Assembly: GCF_900117395.1 (NCBI RefSeq)
Contig: NZ_FPEG01000003.1
Location: 1,116,001 to 1,180,000 of the forward strand
DNA from: Agrococcus sp. Marseille-P2731
GTDB lineage: Bacteria; Actinomycetota; Actinomycetes; Actinomycetales; Microbacteriaceae
DNA: 64,000 bases
Reading direction: 5' to 3'
Every line of letters starts with the position of its first letter. The first letter of the stretch is position 1. A program made the position numbers and the translations under genes. Of this stretch, positions 41,243 to 49,720 are shown in pieces. The notes beneath the pieces are model-generated. The model saw only the letters and a program-made list of their open reading frames with translations. It ran no database searches and had not been told where the DNA came from.

Positions 41243-41662
41243 TCACTCCTCGTTCGAGATGGTCTGGGTATCGGCGGCGCGCTTCGCGGCTCGGGCACGC
41301 TTGGCAGCGGCGAGCGACGCGGCCGCCTCCGCGCTCAGCCGCCGCTGGCGGCGACCACGGGCGAGCTCTGTGTCGAGCGCGGCCAGCTTCGGCAGCCAGA
41401 AGCCGTCGAAGGTGCTGAGCCACTCGCGGGCCTCGCGCGGCCCGGCCGGATCGACGGCGTAGAGCCGGCGCTGCCCCTCGGGGCGGACGGTCGCGAAGCC
41501 CTGTTCGCGCAGCACGCGCAGGTGCTGGCTGACGGCGGGCTGGCTGATGCCGAACTCGCCGCCGATCACCGTGGCGATCGCGCCGGAGCTCGCCTCGCCA
41601 TCGGCGAGCAGCTCGAGGATGCGTCGCCGCACCGGATCGCCGAGGACGTCGAGCGCGTGCAT
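41243..41662 (-). CDS. ArsR-type winged-helix repressor
   Basis: A 139-residue repressor with the ArsR winged helix at the N-terminus: ALDVLGDPVRRRILELLADG, GGEFGISQPAVSQHLRVLRE and the wing ATVRPEGQRRLYAVDP. A basic Ala/Arg-rich tail follows (RARAAKRAADTQTISNEE). No metal-binding Cys motif, so it belongs to the non-metal group paired with SRPBCC proteins. It probably represses its own operon from the palindrome at 41683-41694. Confidence 0.9.
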   Translation of the reverse strand: MHALDVLGDPVRRRILELLADGEASSGAIATVIGGEFGISQPAVSQHLRVLREQGFATVRPEGQRRLYAVDPAGPREAREWLSTFDGFWLPKLAALDTELARGRRQRRLSAEAAASLAAAKRARAAKRAADTQTISNEE

Positions 41663-41668
41663 GGGGCG

Positions 41669-41697
41669 ATGATTGCACCGCCACTTATATAAGTCAA
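41669..41697 (-). promoter_or_regulatory. Promoter and operator palindrome of the arsR/SRPBCC operon
   Basis: Reading the minus strand, TTGACT (41697-41692) and AATCAT (41674-41669) are 17 bases apart, putting the transcript start at or next to the ATG (near-leaderless mRNA). The perfect 12-base palindrome ACTTATATAAGT (41683-41694) lies over the -35 and spacer. It is strikingly AT-rich in this genome and fits an ArsR operator. Confidence 0.65.
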
Positions 41698-41767
41698 GCG
41701 TGAACCGTCTTGCCGCTGCCCGGCTCGGCGACTCGTCGGCGAAACCTGCGAGGGCTAGCGTGAAGCC

Positions 41768-42544
41768 ATGAGCATGGATCAGGTTGACAACGCGCGCCTC
41801 CGTCGGGCGATCACGGCGTTCGGTGCCGACTCGAGCGAGCAGAACATGGTCGAGGTGATCCGGGCCGCGCTCGTCGGCGAGCTGCTGCTCGATGCGACCG
41901 GCTCCGAGTTCGACCTGCGGGGCGGCTCGGCGCAGAGCGGCTCCAAGATCCGCATCCGCAGCAGTGTCGGTCCTGACGGCCGGCGGGCGATGCTCGCCTT
42001 CACGAGCAACGCCGAGGTCGCGCGCATGCACCCGGAGGGCACGCAGCACCAGTCGCTCGCACGTCCCGCCGCGAGCGTGCTCGAGATGGCGAAGAAGCAG
42101 GGAGCCGGTTGGCTCTACCTCGACCCGGCCGACAAGACCGTCGCCCTGTCGGCCAAGGACATCGACTTCGCCCTTCGGCACCTCCGGAACGACCGACTGA
42201 GCGCCGCGATCGCCGCGGGGGAGTCCGGGGGTTCGCGCGAGGCGATCCTCGAGGCGCTGCGCGCCGACGGGCCGATCCTGCTCGCCGGCGAGGTGCGCGG
42301 CGGCGAGCAGCGCACCGACCAGCCCCGTCTGCGCATGAGCGAGCGCGCCGACGGCACGCGCGCGCTGCTGGTGTTCACCTCGGCGCCCGAGATCGCGGCA
42401 CGCAACCCGCAGGACGGCGTGATCTCGACGACGACCAAGCGGCTGCGCGAGCAGTTGCGCACCAGCACGCTCTTCGCAGGGCTCGTCGTCAACCCCGCCG
42501 GCCCCTTCGTCGAGGTGACGCGCGAGGAGTTCCTGGGCAGCTGA
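41768..42544 (+). CDS. SseB-like protein with two repeated domains
   Basis: A 258-residue soluble protein consisting of two similar halves. Each has an 'L...PDGRRAMLAFTSNAEVARM' type block: residues of about 75-95 in the first half and RADGTRALLVFTSAPEIAAR in the second, followed by a hydrophobic strand and PAGPFVEVTREEF at the end. This resembles SseB N-terminal-like domains, whose biochemical role is poorly defined. The ATG at 41768 is used; a second in-frame ATG is six bases later. It is divergent from the arsR operon. Confidence 0.72.
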   Translation: MSMDQVDNARLRRAITAFGADSSEQNMVEVIRAALVGELLLDATGSEFDLRGGSAQSGSKIRIRSSVGPDGRRAMLAFTSNAEVARMHPEGTQHQSLARPAASVLEMAKKQGAGWLYLDPADKTVALSAKDIDFALRHLRNDRLSAAIAAGESGGSREAILEALRADGPILLAGEVRGGEQRTDQPRLRMSERADGTRALLVFTSAPEIAARNPQDGVISTTTKRLREQLRTSTLFAGLVVNPAGPFVEVTREEFLGS

Positions 42545-42604
42545 GCAACCCGTGCCGAGGTCTCGGCGTCGGGCCACCATGACGAGCACGGATGCCGAAG
42601 CAAG

Positions 42605-42652
42605 TCTTTAGAAAGAACTCTTGCAAAGCAACCGCTTTGAAAGTAGTCTTTC
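42605..42652 (+). promoter_or_regulatory. Promoter with overlapping AAAG/CTTT inverted repeats
   Basis: TTGCAA (42621-42626), a 17-base spacer and TAGTCT (42644-42649) form a good promoter. Inverted repeats surround it: TCTTT-AG-AAAGA (42605-42616), CTTT-G-AAAG (42635-42643) and GAAAG-TAGT-CTTTC (42639-42652). The stretch is unusually AT-rich. It is the likely operator for the HTH regulator encoded at 42849-43493. Confidence 0.6.
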
Positions 42653-42693
42653 GGATGCCGGCACACATGTCGGCATGACGAAGGAGGCATCCC

Positions 42694-42846
42694 ATGGGAC
42701 GCAGGAGCATCGCACGCCACTCGGCTGCAGCGCTCGAGCTCGCGGGTGAGGAGCGCCGCAACCGCGCCCGCATCGAGCGCGACGACTCGCACCGCTACTA
42801 CGACCGCCTGCGGGCGGAGCTCGCGCTGCAGCGTGGTTTGATCTGA
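42694..42846 (+). CDS. 50-residue basic protein upstream of the HTH regulator
   Basis: A short reading frame with a near-perfect AAGGAGG site seven bases before its ATG. The protein begins MGRRSIARHSAAALELAGEE and continues RRNRARIERDDSHRYYDRLR, a highly charged, probably helical chain with no membrane segment. The next gene starts two bases after its stop, so they are one transcript. Third-position GC is high, which supports coding. Function unknown: it could be an accessory to the regulator or simply couple its translation. Confidence 0.6.
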   Translation: MGRRSIARHSAAALELAGEERRNRARIERDDSHRYYDRLRAELALQRGLI

Positions 42847-42848
42847 GC

Positions 42849-43493
42849 ATGACCGAGCAGCAGGGCGACCTCGACCTCGAGACGAGCGACGTCGAGACCG
42901 AGCACGGCAGGGAGCTGCGCACAGGCGACCCCGCGCTGCTGCGAGCCCTCGCCCACCCGCTGCGCGTCGAGATCCTCTCGGTGATCGACGAGCTCGAGGA
43001 GGCGACGGCGACGCAGATCGCCGAGCGCGTCGGCGAGAGCCCGTCCAACTGCTCGTTCCACCTGCGCACCCTCGCCAAGGCCGGCTTCATCGAGCGGGCC
43101 GCAGCGCAGGGCACCTCGAAGCCGTGGCGCGCGGTGCACCACAGCCGCGACCTGCGGCCGAACCCCCACGACCAGGACTCGATCCGCACCTCCGCCGCCA
43201 TCGGCGCGCTCTACGTGCAGCACGAGGCCAACCGGATGGTCGACTTCCTGACCGTGCACGGGCTCGGCGACGAGCAGTGGCTGCCCGGCACCACGATCAA
43301 CACCTCGACCTTCTGGGCGACCTCCGACGAGCTCGCCGAGGTCGCCACCGAGATCGCGCACCTGGTCGACCGCTTCCGCGGCCGCAAGGATCCCGCGCAT
43401 CGCCCGCCGGGCAGCCGCAAGGCGCACCTGTTCGCGACGCTCAACCCCGACTTCGACGCACCGGCGACCCCCGAGGAGCCGGACGCGGGCTGA
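42849..43493 (+). CDS. Winged-helix (ArsR/HTH_20-type) regulator
   Basis: A 214-residue regulator. Residues of about 25-95 form the winged helix: PALLRALAHPLRVEILSVID, ATQIAERVGESPSNCSFHLR and TLAKAGFIERAAAQGTSKPW. The C-terminal half has a ligand or dimerisation region (TTINTSTFWATSDELAEVAT). Related proteins sit beside MFS transporters and repress them. It overlaps no gene but is followed at 122 bases by an MFS transporter. It probably autoregulates through the AAAG/CTTT repeats upstream. Confidence 0.88.
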   Translation: MTEQQGDLDLETSDVETEHGRELRTGDPALLRALAHPLRVEILSVIDELEEATATQIAERVGESPSNCSFHLRTLAKAGFIERAAAQGTSKPWRAVHHSRDLRPNPHDQDSIRTSAAIGALYVQHEANRMVDFLTVHGLGDEQWLPGTTINTSTFWATSDELAEVATEIAHLVDRFRGRKDPAHRPPGSRKAHLFATLNPDFDAPATPEEPDAG

Positions 43494-43565
43494 CGCCCCG
43501 CCCGCTCCTCCTCACCTCACCTCACCCCACCTCCCCTCCCCTCGGCCGGGCCACCGGCCGGATCG

Positions 43566-43594
43566 GCGCGCGGTCGCGTCCGCCGACCGCGCGC
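43566..43594 (+). terminator. Hairpin between HTH regulator and MFS transporter
   Basis: Perfect 11-base arms GCGCGCGGTCG (43566-43576) and CGACCGCGCGC (43584-43594), loop of seven, 21 bases before the transporter ATG. It could be an attenuator or terminator. The same gap has a 45-base pyrimidine-rich run (about 43503-43548). Confidence 0.5.
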
Positions 43595-43615
43595 TCAGGA
43601 CACAGGAGTCCTCCC

Positions 43616-44926
43616 ATGACCAGCACCGCATCCGCCCCGCATGGCCCGGAAGCACGGGCACCGAAGCCGCCATCGCCCATGCGCCGCCCGGCCTACCGCC
43701 GCCTGATGGTCGGCTGGTTCGCCACGAACCTGGGCGACAGCGCGCTCTACCTCGTGCTCGCGATCTGGGTGCGAGAGATCACGGGCTCGGATGCCGCGGG
43801 TGCGCTCGTGTTCCTCTTCATCGGCCTGCCGGCGCTGCTCGCGCCGTGGGCCGGCCAGCTCGCCGATCGCGCGCACCGCCGGCCGCTGCTCATCGCCTCG
43901 AACCTCGGCGTCGCCGCCGTCGTGCTGCTGCTGCTCCTCGTGCGCGGGCCCGAGCAGGTGTGGCTCATCTATGCCGTGACCTTCGGCTACGGCCTCTCGG
44001 CCTACCTGACGAGCGCGGCCCAGGCGGGCCTGCTGCGCGACCTGCTGCCCGATGACGAGATCGGCAGCGCGAACGGCATCTTCACCTCGATCGACAACGG
44101 CATGCGCATCGTGAGCCCGCCGCTGGGCGCCGGGCTCTATGTGGTCGCCGGGCCCTGGGCGGTGATCGCGATCTCGGTCGCCGGCTACCTCGTCATGGCC
44201 GCGATGCTGCTGACCGTGCAGATCGAGGAGTCGGCGCCCGAGCCGCGCGGTGCGGGGGAGACCTCTTGGCACGAGGTGTCGGCGGGCTTCCGCGAGCTGC
44301 TGCGGGATCCGCTGCTGCGCCTGCTGACCATCGCCGCCGCCGTCGGCTTCGGGCTCACGGGCATCCTGAACGCCACGATCTTCCCGCTCATCGAGCACGG
44401 GCTGCAGGCCGGCCCGGCGGCGCTCGGCCCTGCGCAGGCCATCCAGGGCGTCGCGGCGCTCGCGGGCGGGCTGCTCTCGGCGCTGGCGCTGCGGCGGCTC
44501 GCGGAGCGCCGCTTCTTCGCGTGGGGCATGACGCTCGTCGCGGTCGGCTCGTTCGCGGCCTACGCGGTGGTGCAGTGGCCGCTGCCGGAGGAGTGGATGC
44601 GCTGGGCGGGCATCGCGCTCGTGCAGTGGCCGATCGGCTTCGGCGTGCCGTGGGTCGTCGTCGGGCTCTCGACCCTGCGCATGCGACTGGTGCCGCGGCG
44701 GCTGCAGGGGCGCACCTCTGCCGCGATGAACGTCTCCATCAACGTGCCCCAGATGCTGATGCTCGCGCTCGGCACGGCAACGATGGCGATCGTCGACTTC
44801 CGCTGGCTGCTGCTCGCCGCGGCGGTCGGCATCGCGGCGGCCGCGGTCGCCGTCTGGATGGGGCGGGCGGGCGACGATGCCCCGGCGAGTGCCCCCACGC
44901 ACGACGGGCGTCCGACCAGCGGATGA
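43616..44926 (+). CDS. MFS transporter
   Basis: A 436-residue integral membrane protein with about 12 helices, of the DHA/EntS-like group. The cytoplasmic loop-2 motif is GQLADRAHRRPLLIASNLG, and the helix-4 region DLLPDDEIGSANGIFTSIDNGMRIVSPPLG is characteristic of this group. Central loop at EESAPEPRGAGETSWHEVSA. It lies behind an HTH regulator, consistent with an inducible drug or metabolite exporter. ACAGGAG precedes the ATG. Confidence 0.91.
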   Translation: MTSTASAPHGPEARAPKPPSPMRRPAYRRLMVGWFATNLGDSALYLVLAIWVREITGSDAAGALVFLFIGLPALLAPWAGQLADRAHRRPLLIASNLGVAAVVLLLLLVRGPEQVWLIYAVTFGYGLSAYLTSAAQAGLLRDLLPDDEIGSANGIFTSIDNGMRIVSPPLGAGLYVVAGPWAVIAISVAGYLVMAAMLLTVQIEESAPEPRGAGETSWHEVSAGFRELLRDPLLRLLTIAAAVGFGLTGILNATIFPLIEHGLQAGPAALGPAQAIQGVAALAGGLLSALALRRLAERRFFAWGMTLVAVGSFAAYAVVQWPLPEEWMRWAGIALVQWPIGFGVPWVVVGLSTLRMRLVPRRLQGRTSAAMNVSINVPQMLMLALGTATMAIVDFRWLLLAAAVGIAAAAVAVWMGRAGDDAPASAPTHDGRPTSG

Positions 44927-44977
44927 TTCCTCGCCCCGAACGGGCCCGGACGGGTGTCGCCGTGGCACGCTCAGGCC

Positions 44978-45757
44978 ATGGCGCGCATCCACTGGACCTT
45001 CCCGGCAGCTGTCCTCTGCCTCGCCGGCGCGCTCGTCTCGGGCTGCATGCTGCTGGTGCCGCCGTCGCCGTCGACGACCGTGGTCGATGCGAGCGGGCGG
45101 GAGGTCACCCTGCACTGGGAGGACTATCCCGCCGACGGCGCGCACGAGCCTGCCGATGTGCTCGCGGCGCCGCGTGCCGAGGAGGTCGAGGCGGTCGGCG
45201 AGGCGCTGCTCGACGAGCTGCAGGCGGCGGTCGACGAGCACGCGCCCGGGCTGTCGTGGCAGCGCGACGGCGAGAGCGGGATCTACCCCTCGGAGGAGAA
45301 CGGCTACGGCGGCCCCTCGCTGCATCGCCTGCACAACTCCGCGAGCGCCACGACGGGCACCGCGCCCGCTGACTGGACGGCGCTCACGGCTGTGCTCGAC
45401 GGGGTGCTCGCCGACCACGGCTATTCGCCGATCGTCTGGAGCTGGCACCGAGGTGCGACCGAGTGGCAGACCGCCGCAGAGCGCGACGCGTCGATCATCG
45501 ATCAGCACGGCACGCTCGATCCGGACGAGATGTGGATGTGGGACGGGATGTCCGCCAAGGGTTCGATGTGGGTGTCGATCTTCGTGCAGGACCCCGAGCG
45601 AGGCGCGGGGCTGGATGCCGGAGCGCAACCCGGCGATGACGAGCTCCTCTCGCTGTCCGTCGGGGGCACGGTGATCTCGGAAGCCGACGAGCAGGCGTAC
45701 CGCGACGGCATCGCGCCCTTCGAGGGGCTCGAGAGGCCGACGCCCGCCGAGTCGTGA
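44978..45757 (+). CDS. Predicted secreted lipoprotein
   Basis: A 259-residue exported protein with signal peptide WTFPAAVLCLAGALVSGC, the last Cys being the lipidation site. The mature part is acidic (HWEDYPADGAHEPADVLAAP, AVGEALLDELQAAVDEHAPG) and contains aromatic segments (DEMWMWDGMSAKGSMWVSIF). No known domain recognised. The ATG at 44978 is preferred because it starts directly before the hydrophobic core; a GTG 24 bases upstream is possible. A stem GCGGCACC/GGTGCCGC (45764-45782) after the stop is a likely terminator. Confidence 0.72.
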   Translation: MARIHWTFPAAVLCLAGALVSGCMLLVPPSPSTTVVDASGREVTLHWEDYPADGAHEPADVLAAPRAEEVEAVGEALLDELQAAVDEHAPGLSWQRDGESGIYPSEENGYGGPSLHRLHNSASATTGTAPADWTALTAVLDGVLADHGYSPIVWSWHRGATEWQTAAERDASIIDQHGTLDPDEMWMWDGMSAKGSMWVSIFVQDPERGAGLDAGAQPGDDELLSLSVGGTVISEADEQAYRDGIAPFEGLERPTPAES

Positions 45758-45763
45758 AGCGCC

Positions 45764-45782
45764 GCGGCACCTCGGGTGCCGC
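45764..45782 (+). terminator. Hairpin after the lipoprotein gene
   Basis: Perfect 8-base stem GCGGCACC / GGTGCCGC with loop TCG, six bases after the stop codon and 27 before the glutathione peroxidase start. Confidence 0.55.
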
Positions 45783-45808
45783 ATAGGTCGCGCTGGCAGA
45801 GTGGCGGC

Positions 45809-46309
45809 ATGACGAAGCTCAGCGACTTCCAGGCAGATGCGCTCACCGGCGGCGAGCTCGACCTCGCCGCGACCGACGGCAAGGTGGTGCTGGTCGTGAA
45901 CACGGCGACCGAGTGCGGCTTCGCCACGCAGTTCCCTGCCCTCGAGCAGCTCTGGAAGGACTACGAGCCGCAGGGGCTCGTGGTGCTCGGCTTCCCCTCG
46001 AACCAGTTCGGCGGGCAGGAGCCCGGCACGGCCGAGCAGGTGGCCGAGACCTGCGAGCGCAACTTCGGCGTCACCTTCCCGCTGTCGGCGAAGATCGACG
46101 TCAACGGCGGCGGCACGCACCCGATCTACCGCTGGCTGAAGGACGAGAAGAAGGGCATGATCGGCGGCGCCATCAAGTGGAACTTCACGAAGTTCCTGAT
46201 CGGCCGCGACGGCGCCGTGCTCGAGCGCTACGGCTCGGCGACCAAGCCCGAGGACATCCGCGCCGACATCGAGCGCGCCCTCGCGGCCCCGGCATCCCCC
46301 GCCGCCTGA
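45809..46309 (+). CDS. Glutathione peroxidase family protein
   Basis: A 166-residue thiol peroxidase. VVLVVNTATECGFATQFPAL carries the peroxidatic Cys (a Cys, not Sec), FPSNQFGGQEPGTAEQV holds the catalytic Gln, and KWNFTKFLIGRDG the catalytic Trp and Asn. Actinobacteria usually lack glutathione, so thioredoxin or mycothiol-linked reduction is more likely. The ATG at 45809 matches the usual family length. The gene is followed by a large hairpin shared with the convergent acyl-CoA dehydrogenase. Confidence 0.94.
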   Translation: MTKLSDFQADALTGGELDLAATDGKVVLVVNTATECGFATQFPALEQLWKDYEPQGLVVLGFPSNQFGGQEPGTAEQVAETCERNFGVTFPLSAKIDVNGGGTHPIYRWLKDEKKGMIGGAIKWNFTKFLIGRDGAVLERYGSATKPEDIRADIERALAAPASPAA

Positions 46310-46340
46310 CGCGAACGCCTCGCGTCGCCGCGACGGCCGT

Positions 46341-46407
46341 CCGTCAACCGGTGAGAGCGGCCTCCGACCGGATCATCCGGTCGGGCCGCCGCCTCGCCGG
46401 TTGACGG
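46341..46407. terminator. Large nested hairpin between convergent genes
   Basis: Outer perfect 11-base arms CCGTCAACCGG (46341-46351) and CCGGTTGACGG (46397-46407), a middle GCGGC/GCCGC pair (46357-46361 with 46385-46389) and an inner 9-base stem CCGACCGGA/TCCGGTCGG (46364-46384). It lies between the peroxidase and acyl-CoA dehydrogenase genes and is symmetrical, fitting a bidirectional terminator. Confidence 0.65.
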
Positions 46408-46416
46408 TCATCCGCG

Positions 46417-47577
46417 TCACGCCTTCGCGCGCTTCGCGATGTCGCGCGCGATGATCTCCTTCATGATCTCGGTCGTGCCGCCGTAGATCGACTGCACGCG
46501 CGAGTCGCGGAAGGCGCGCGCGATCGGGTACTCCTCCATGAAGCCGTAGCCGCCGTGCAGCTGCAGGCTGCGGGTGATGACCCGCTGCTCGAGCTCCGTC
46601 GCCCACCACTTGGCCTTGGACGCATCCGCCGTGGTCAAATGCCCCTCGTTGAGCGCCAAGACGCAGCGCTCGATGTAGGCGCGCGTCACGTCGAGCTCGG
46701 TCTCGAGCTCGGCGAGCGTGAAGCGCACGGTCGGCAGGTCGCCGACGAGGCCGCCGAAGGCCTTGCGCTGGAAGACGTAGTCGAGCCCCCAGGCATAGGC
46801 GGCCTCGGCCGATGACAGCGCGCCGGTGGCGATCGACAGGCGCTCGCGCGGCAGCCGCTGCATCATCGCGATGAGGCCGAACCCCTCGTCGCCCACGCGG
46901 TTCGCGTCGGGCACGCGCACGTCGCGGAAGAACAGCTCGGAGGTGTCCTGCGAGTGCAGGCCGACCTTCTCGAGCTTGCGCCCGCGCTCGAACCCCTCCA
47001 TGCCGTCCTCGACCAGGAAGAGCGTGAACCCGCGCGAGCCCGCCCCGGGATCCGTGCGCGCGAACACCAGCACCTTGTCGGCATGGAAGCCGTTGGTGAT
47101 GAAGGTCTTCGAGCCGTTGAGCACCCAGGCGTCGCCGTCGCGCACCGCGTTCGTGCGGATGCCCTGCAGGTCGCTGCCCGCGTCGGGCTCGGTCATGCCG
47201 ATCGCCGCGATCGAGTCGCCGGTCGCCATCGGCGGCAGCCACCGCTCGAGCTGCTCGGGCGTGCAGAGGTCGAGCAGATAGGCCAGCACGATGTCGTCGT
47301 GCACGCCGAAGGTCGCGTTGACCGACGCGGCGCCGACCCTTGACAGCTCCTCGCTGATGATCATGCGGAACCGGTAGTCGTCGACCCCCATGCCGCCGTA
47401 CTGCTCCGGGATCGCGAGCCCGACGAGGCCCGCCGCGCCCATCGTGCGGTACAGCTCCCGGTCGATGAGCCCGTCCGCCTCCCACTGCGCGTAGTGCGGC
47501 GCGACGTGGCGGTTCACGAGCTCCCGCACCGTCTCGCGGAACGCCTCCTGGTCGTCGTCGTAGAACGTGGAACGCAT
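46417..47577 (-). CDS. Acyl-CoA dehydrogenase
   Basis: A 386-residue flavoenzyme with the full family layout: N-terminal helices (FRETVRELVNRHVAPHYAQW), the FAD-binding beta-domain (AIGMTEPDAGSDLQGIRTNA, GSKTFITNGFHAD) and the C-terminal helical domain ([40 protein letters not shown]). The usual active-site Glu region YGGTTEIMKEIIARDI is present. The neighbouring SDR nine bases downstream of its... opposite-end gene order places both on one minus-strand transcript (SDR upstream, dehydrogenase downstream). Chain-length preference cannot be told; long-chain or branched substrates are likely. Confidence 0.92.
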   Translation of the reverse strand: MRSTFYDDDQEAFRETVRELVNRHVAPHYAQWEADGLIDRELYRTMGAAGLVGLAIPEQYGGMGVDDYRFRMIISEELSRVGAASVNATFGVHDDIVLAYLLDLCTPEQLERWLPPMATGDSIAAIGMTEPDAGSDLQGIRTNAVRDGDAWVLNGSKTFITNGFHADKVLVFARTDPGAGSRGFTLFLVEDGMEGFERGRKLEKVGLHSQDTSELFFRDVRVPDANRVGDEGFGLIAMMQRLPRERLSIATGALSSAEAAYAWGLDYVFQRKAFGGLVGDLPTVRFTLAELETELDVTRAYIERCVLALNEGHLTTADASKAKWWATELEQRVITRSLQLHGGYGFMEEYPIARAFRDSRVQSIYGGTTEIMKEIIARDIAKRAKA

Positions 47578-47586
47578 CCTGATCTC

Positions 47587-48372
47587 CTATCGGGCCTGCA
47601 TGCGGATCGCCCCGTCCAGCCGGATCGTCTCGCCGTTCAGCATGGGGTTGGCGATGATCTGGGTGACGAGCAGCGCGAACTCGGATGGGTTGCCCAAGCG
47701 GGCGGGGTGGGGCACTTGGGCGCCGAGCGAGTCGCGCGCCTCCTGCGGCAGCGCCGCGAGCAGGGGCGTGTCGAACAGCCCCGGCGCGATCGCGTTGACG
47801 CGGATGCGGCTGGTGGCGAGCTCGCGCGCGATGGGCAGGGTCATGCCGACGATGCCCGCCTTCGACGCCGAGTATGCGGCCTGGCCGATCTGCCCGTCGA
47901 AGGCGGCGACGGATGCGGTGGAGATGATCACGCCGCGCTCCTCGCCGCTGCCAGCGATGCCGTCCGCGCCCGCGACCGGCGCGAGTCGCGCCATGCGCTC
48001 GGATGCGAGGCGGATCACGTTGAAGGTGCCGACGAGGTTGACGTCGATGACGCGCTGGAAGCGGTCGAGCGGGAAGGCCCCCTGCTTGCCGACCACCTTC
48101 GCGGCGTCGTTGACGCCGGCGCAGCTCACCACGACGCGCAGCTCGCCCGCGGCCTCCGCTGCATCGAGGGCGGCGCTCACCTGCGCCTCGTCGCGCACGT
48201 CGGCGCCGACGAAGGTGACGCCGTCGAGGCGAGCCACGGCATCCGCCGCCTCGGTGCCCGCGAGGTCGATCACCACCACGTGCGCGCCCTGCGCGAGCAG
48301 CGCCTCGGTGGTCGCGAGGCCCAGCCCCGATGCCCCGCCGGTGACGAGCGCCACCGAACCCTTGATCTCCAT
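47587..48372 (-). CDS. SDR family 3-hydroxyacyl-CoA dehydrogenase (HSD17B10-like)
   Basis: A 261-residue short-chain dehydrogenase. The N-terminus [20 protein letters not shown] carries the NAD loop, VVSCAGVND replaces NNAG, and the active site is [24 protein letters not shown]. The pattern resembles type II 3-hydroxyacyl-CoA/2-methyl-3-hydroxybutyryl-CoA dehydrogenase, which acts in isoleucine and fatty acid breakdown. It precedes the acyl-CoA dehydrogenase by nine bases in a minus-strand operon and is divergent from the second acyl-CoA dehydrogenase. Confidence 0.9.
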   Translation of the reverse strand: MEIKGSVALVTGGASGLGLATTEALLAQGAHVVVIDLAGTEAADAVARLDGVTFVGADVRDEAQVSAALDAAEAAGELRVVVSCAGVNDAAKVVGKQGAFPLDRFQRVIDVNLVGTFNVIRLASERMARLAPVAGADGIAGSGEERGVIISTASVAAFDGQIGQAAYSASKAGIVGMTLPIARELATSRIRVNAIAPGLFDTPLLAALPQEARDSLGAQVPHPARLGNPSEFALLVTQIIANPMLNGETIRLDGAIRMQAR

Positions 48373-48508
48373 CTGTCCTCCGTCGCCGTCGACGCACTGA
48401 CCGTATCCTGGCGCGCCGCGTCCTGGCGCGTCCTGCTGCCAGGATGATAGATATGTGGATGTCCATGCAACTGCGAGGACGCCAAAGCGACGAGGAGGTC
48501 GTGCGACC

Positions 48509-49720
48509 GTGACTGCCACCGCGACGATGCCGATGCCCAGTGCGGCCGCCGACGCCAGCACCGCCGAGGAGCGAGCAGCGCTCATCGAAGCCGTGCGCGA
48601 CTTCGCCGACGCCCGCCTCGCGCCCTTCGCGAGCCAGCGCGACGCCGACCACGAGTTCCCCGTCGCCACCCTGCGCGAGGCCGGGCAGCTCGGGCTCGGC
48701 GCCATCTGCGTGCGCGAGGACGTCGGCGGCACGGGGCTCAGCCGCGTCGACGCGATCGCGATCTACGAGCAGCTCGCGCGCGGCGACGTCGCGGTCGCCA
48801 CCTACCTCTCCATCCACAACATGGTCGCCGGCATGATCGACGCCGAGGGCAGCGAGGAGCAGCGCCAGCAGTGGCTGCCGCGGCTGTGCGCCATGGACGA
48901 CCTGGCGAGCTACTGCCTCACCGAGCCCGGTGCGGGCTCCGACGCGGCGGCGGTCGCGACGACCGCGGTGCGCGACGGCGACGACTACGTGCTCACCGGC
49001 ACGAAGCAGTTCATCTCCGGCGCCGGCGCCTCTGCCGTCTACATCGTCATGGCGCGCACCGGCCTCACCGCCGCGGGCGGCGTCGACCCGGCGCTGCGCG
49101 GCTCGCGCGGCATGTCGGCCTTCATCGTGCCGGCGGGCTCGCCCGGCCTCTCGTTCGGCGGCCTCGAGCAGAAGATGGGTTGGCACGCGCAGCCCACCCG
49201 CGCGGTGATCCTCGACGGCGTGCGGGTGCCCGCCGCCAACCGGCTGGGCGCCGAGGGCGACGGCTTCGGCATCGCCATGCGCGGCCTGAACGGCGGCCGC
49301 CTCGGCATCGCCGCCGCATCTGTGGGCGGCGCGCAGTTCGCCCTCGAGCGCACGATCGACTACGTCAAGCAGCGCGCCACATTCGGCCAGCCGCTCTCGA
49401 CCCGGCAGCACGTGCAGTTCCAGCTCGCCGACATGGAGACCGAGCTCCAGGCCGCCCGCGCCCTGCTCGAGCGCGCAGCGATCAAGCTCGACGCGAAGGC
49501 GCCCGACGCCCCGACGGCCTGCGCGATGGCGAAGCGCTTCGCCACCGACGTCGGCTTCCGCGTCGCCGACGAGGCGCTGCAGCTGCACGGCGGCTACGGC
49601 TACCTGCACGAGTACGGCATCGAGCGCGTCGTGCGCGACCTGCGCGTGCACCGCATCCTCGAGGGCACGAACGAGATGATGCGCATGATCGTCGGCCGCG
49701 CCCTCCTCGGTGAGCGATGA
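48509..49720 (+). CDS. Acyl-CoA dehydrogenase (isobutyryl-/branched-chain type)
   Basis: A 403-residue acyl-CoA dehydrogenase. Motifs: [78 protein letters not shown] and [20 protein letters not shown], ending [16 protein letters not shown] with the catalytic Glu region. The SDSLH-like SIHN and GAGASA segments recall isobutyryl-CoA dehydrogenases. It is coupled by ATGA to a 3-hydroxyisobutyryl-CoA hydrolase gene, which supports a role in valine breakdown. GTG at 48509 follows a GAGGAGG site, with 11 bases between. Confidence 0.9.
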   Translation: MTATATMPMPSAAADASTAEERAALIEAVRDFADARLAPFASQRDADHEFPVATLREAGQLGLGAICVREDVGGTGLSRVDAIAIYEQLARGDVAVATYLSIHNMVAGMIDAEGSEEQRQQWLPRLCAMDDLASYCLTEPGAGSDAAAVATTAVRDGDDYVLTGTKQFISGAGASAVYIVMARTGLTAAGGVDPALRGSRGMSAFIVPAGSPGLSFGGLEQKMGWHAQPTRAVILDGVRVPAANRLGAEGDGFGIAMRGLNGGRLGIAAASVGGAQFALERTIDYVKQRATFGQPLSTRQHVQFQLADMETELQAARALLERAAIKLDAKAPDAPTACAMAKRFATDVGFRVADEALQLHGGYGYLHEYGIERVVRDLRVHRILEGTNEMMRMIVGRALLGER

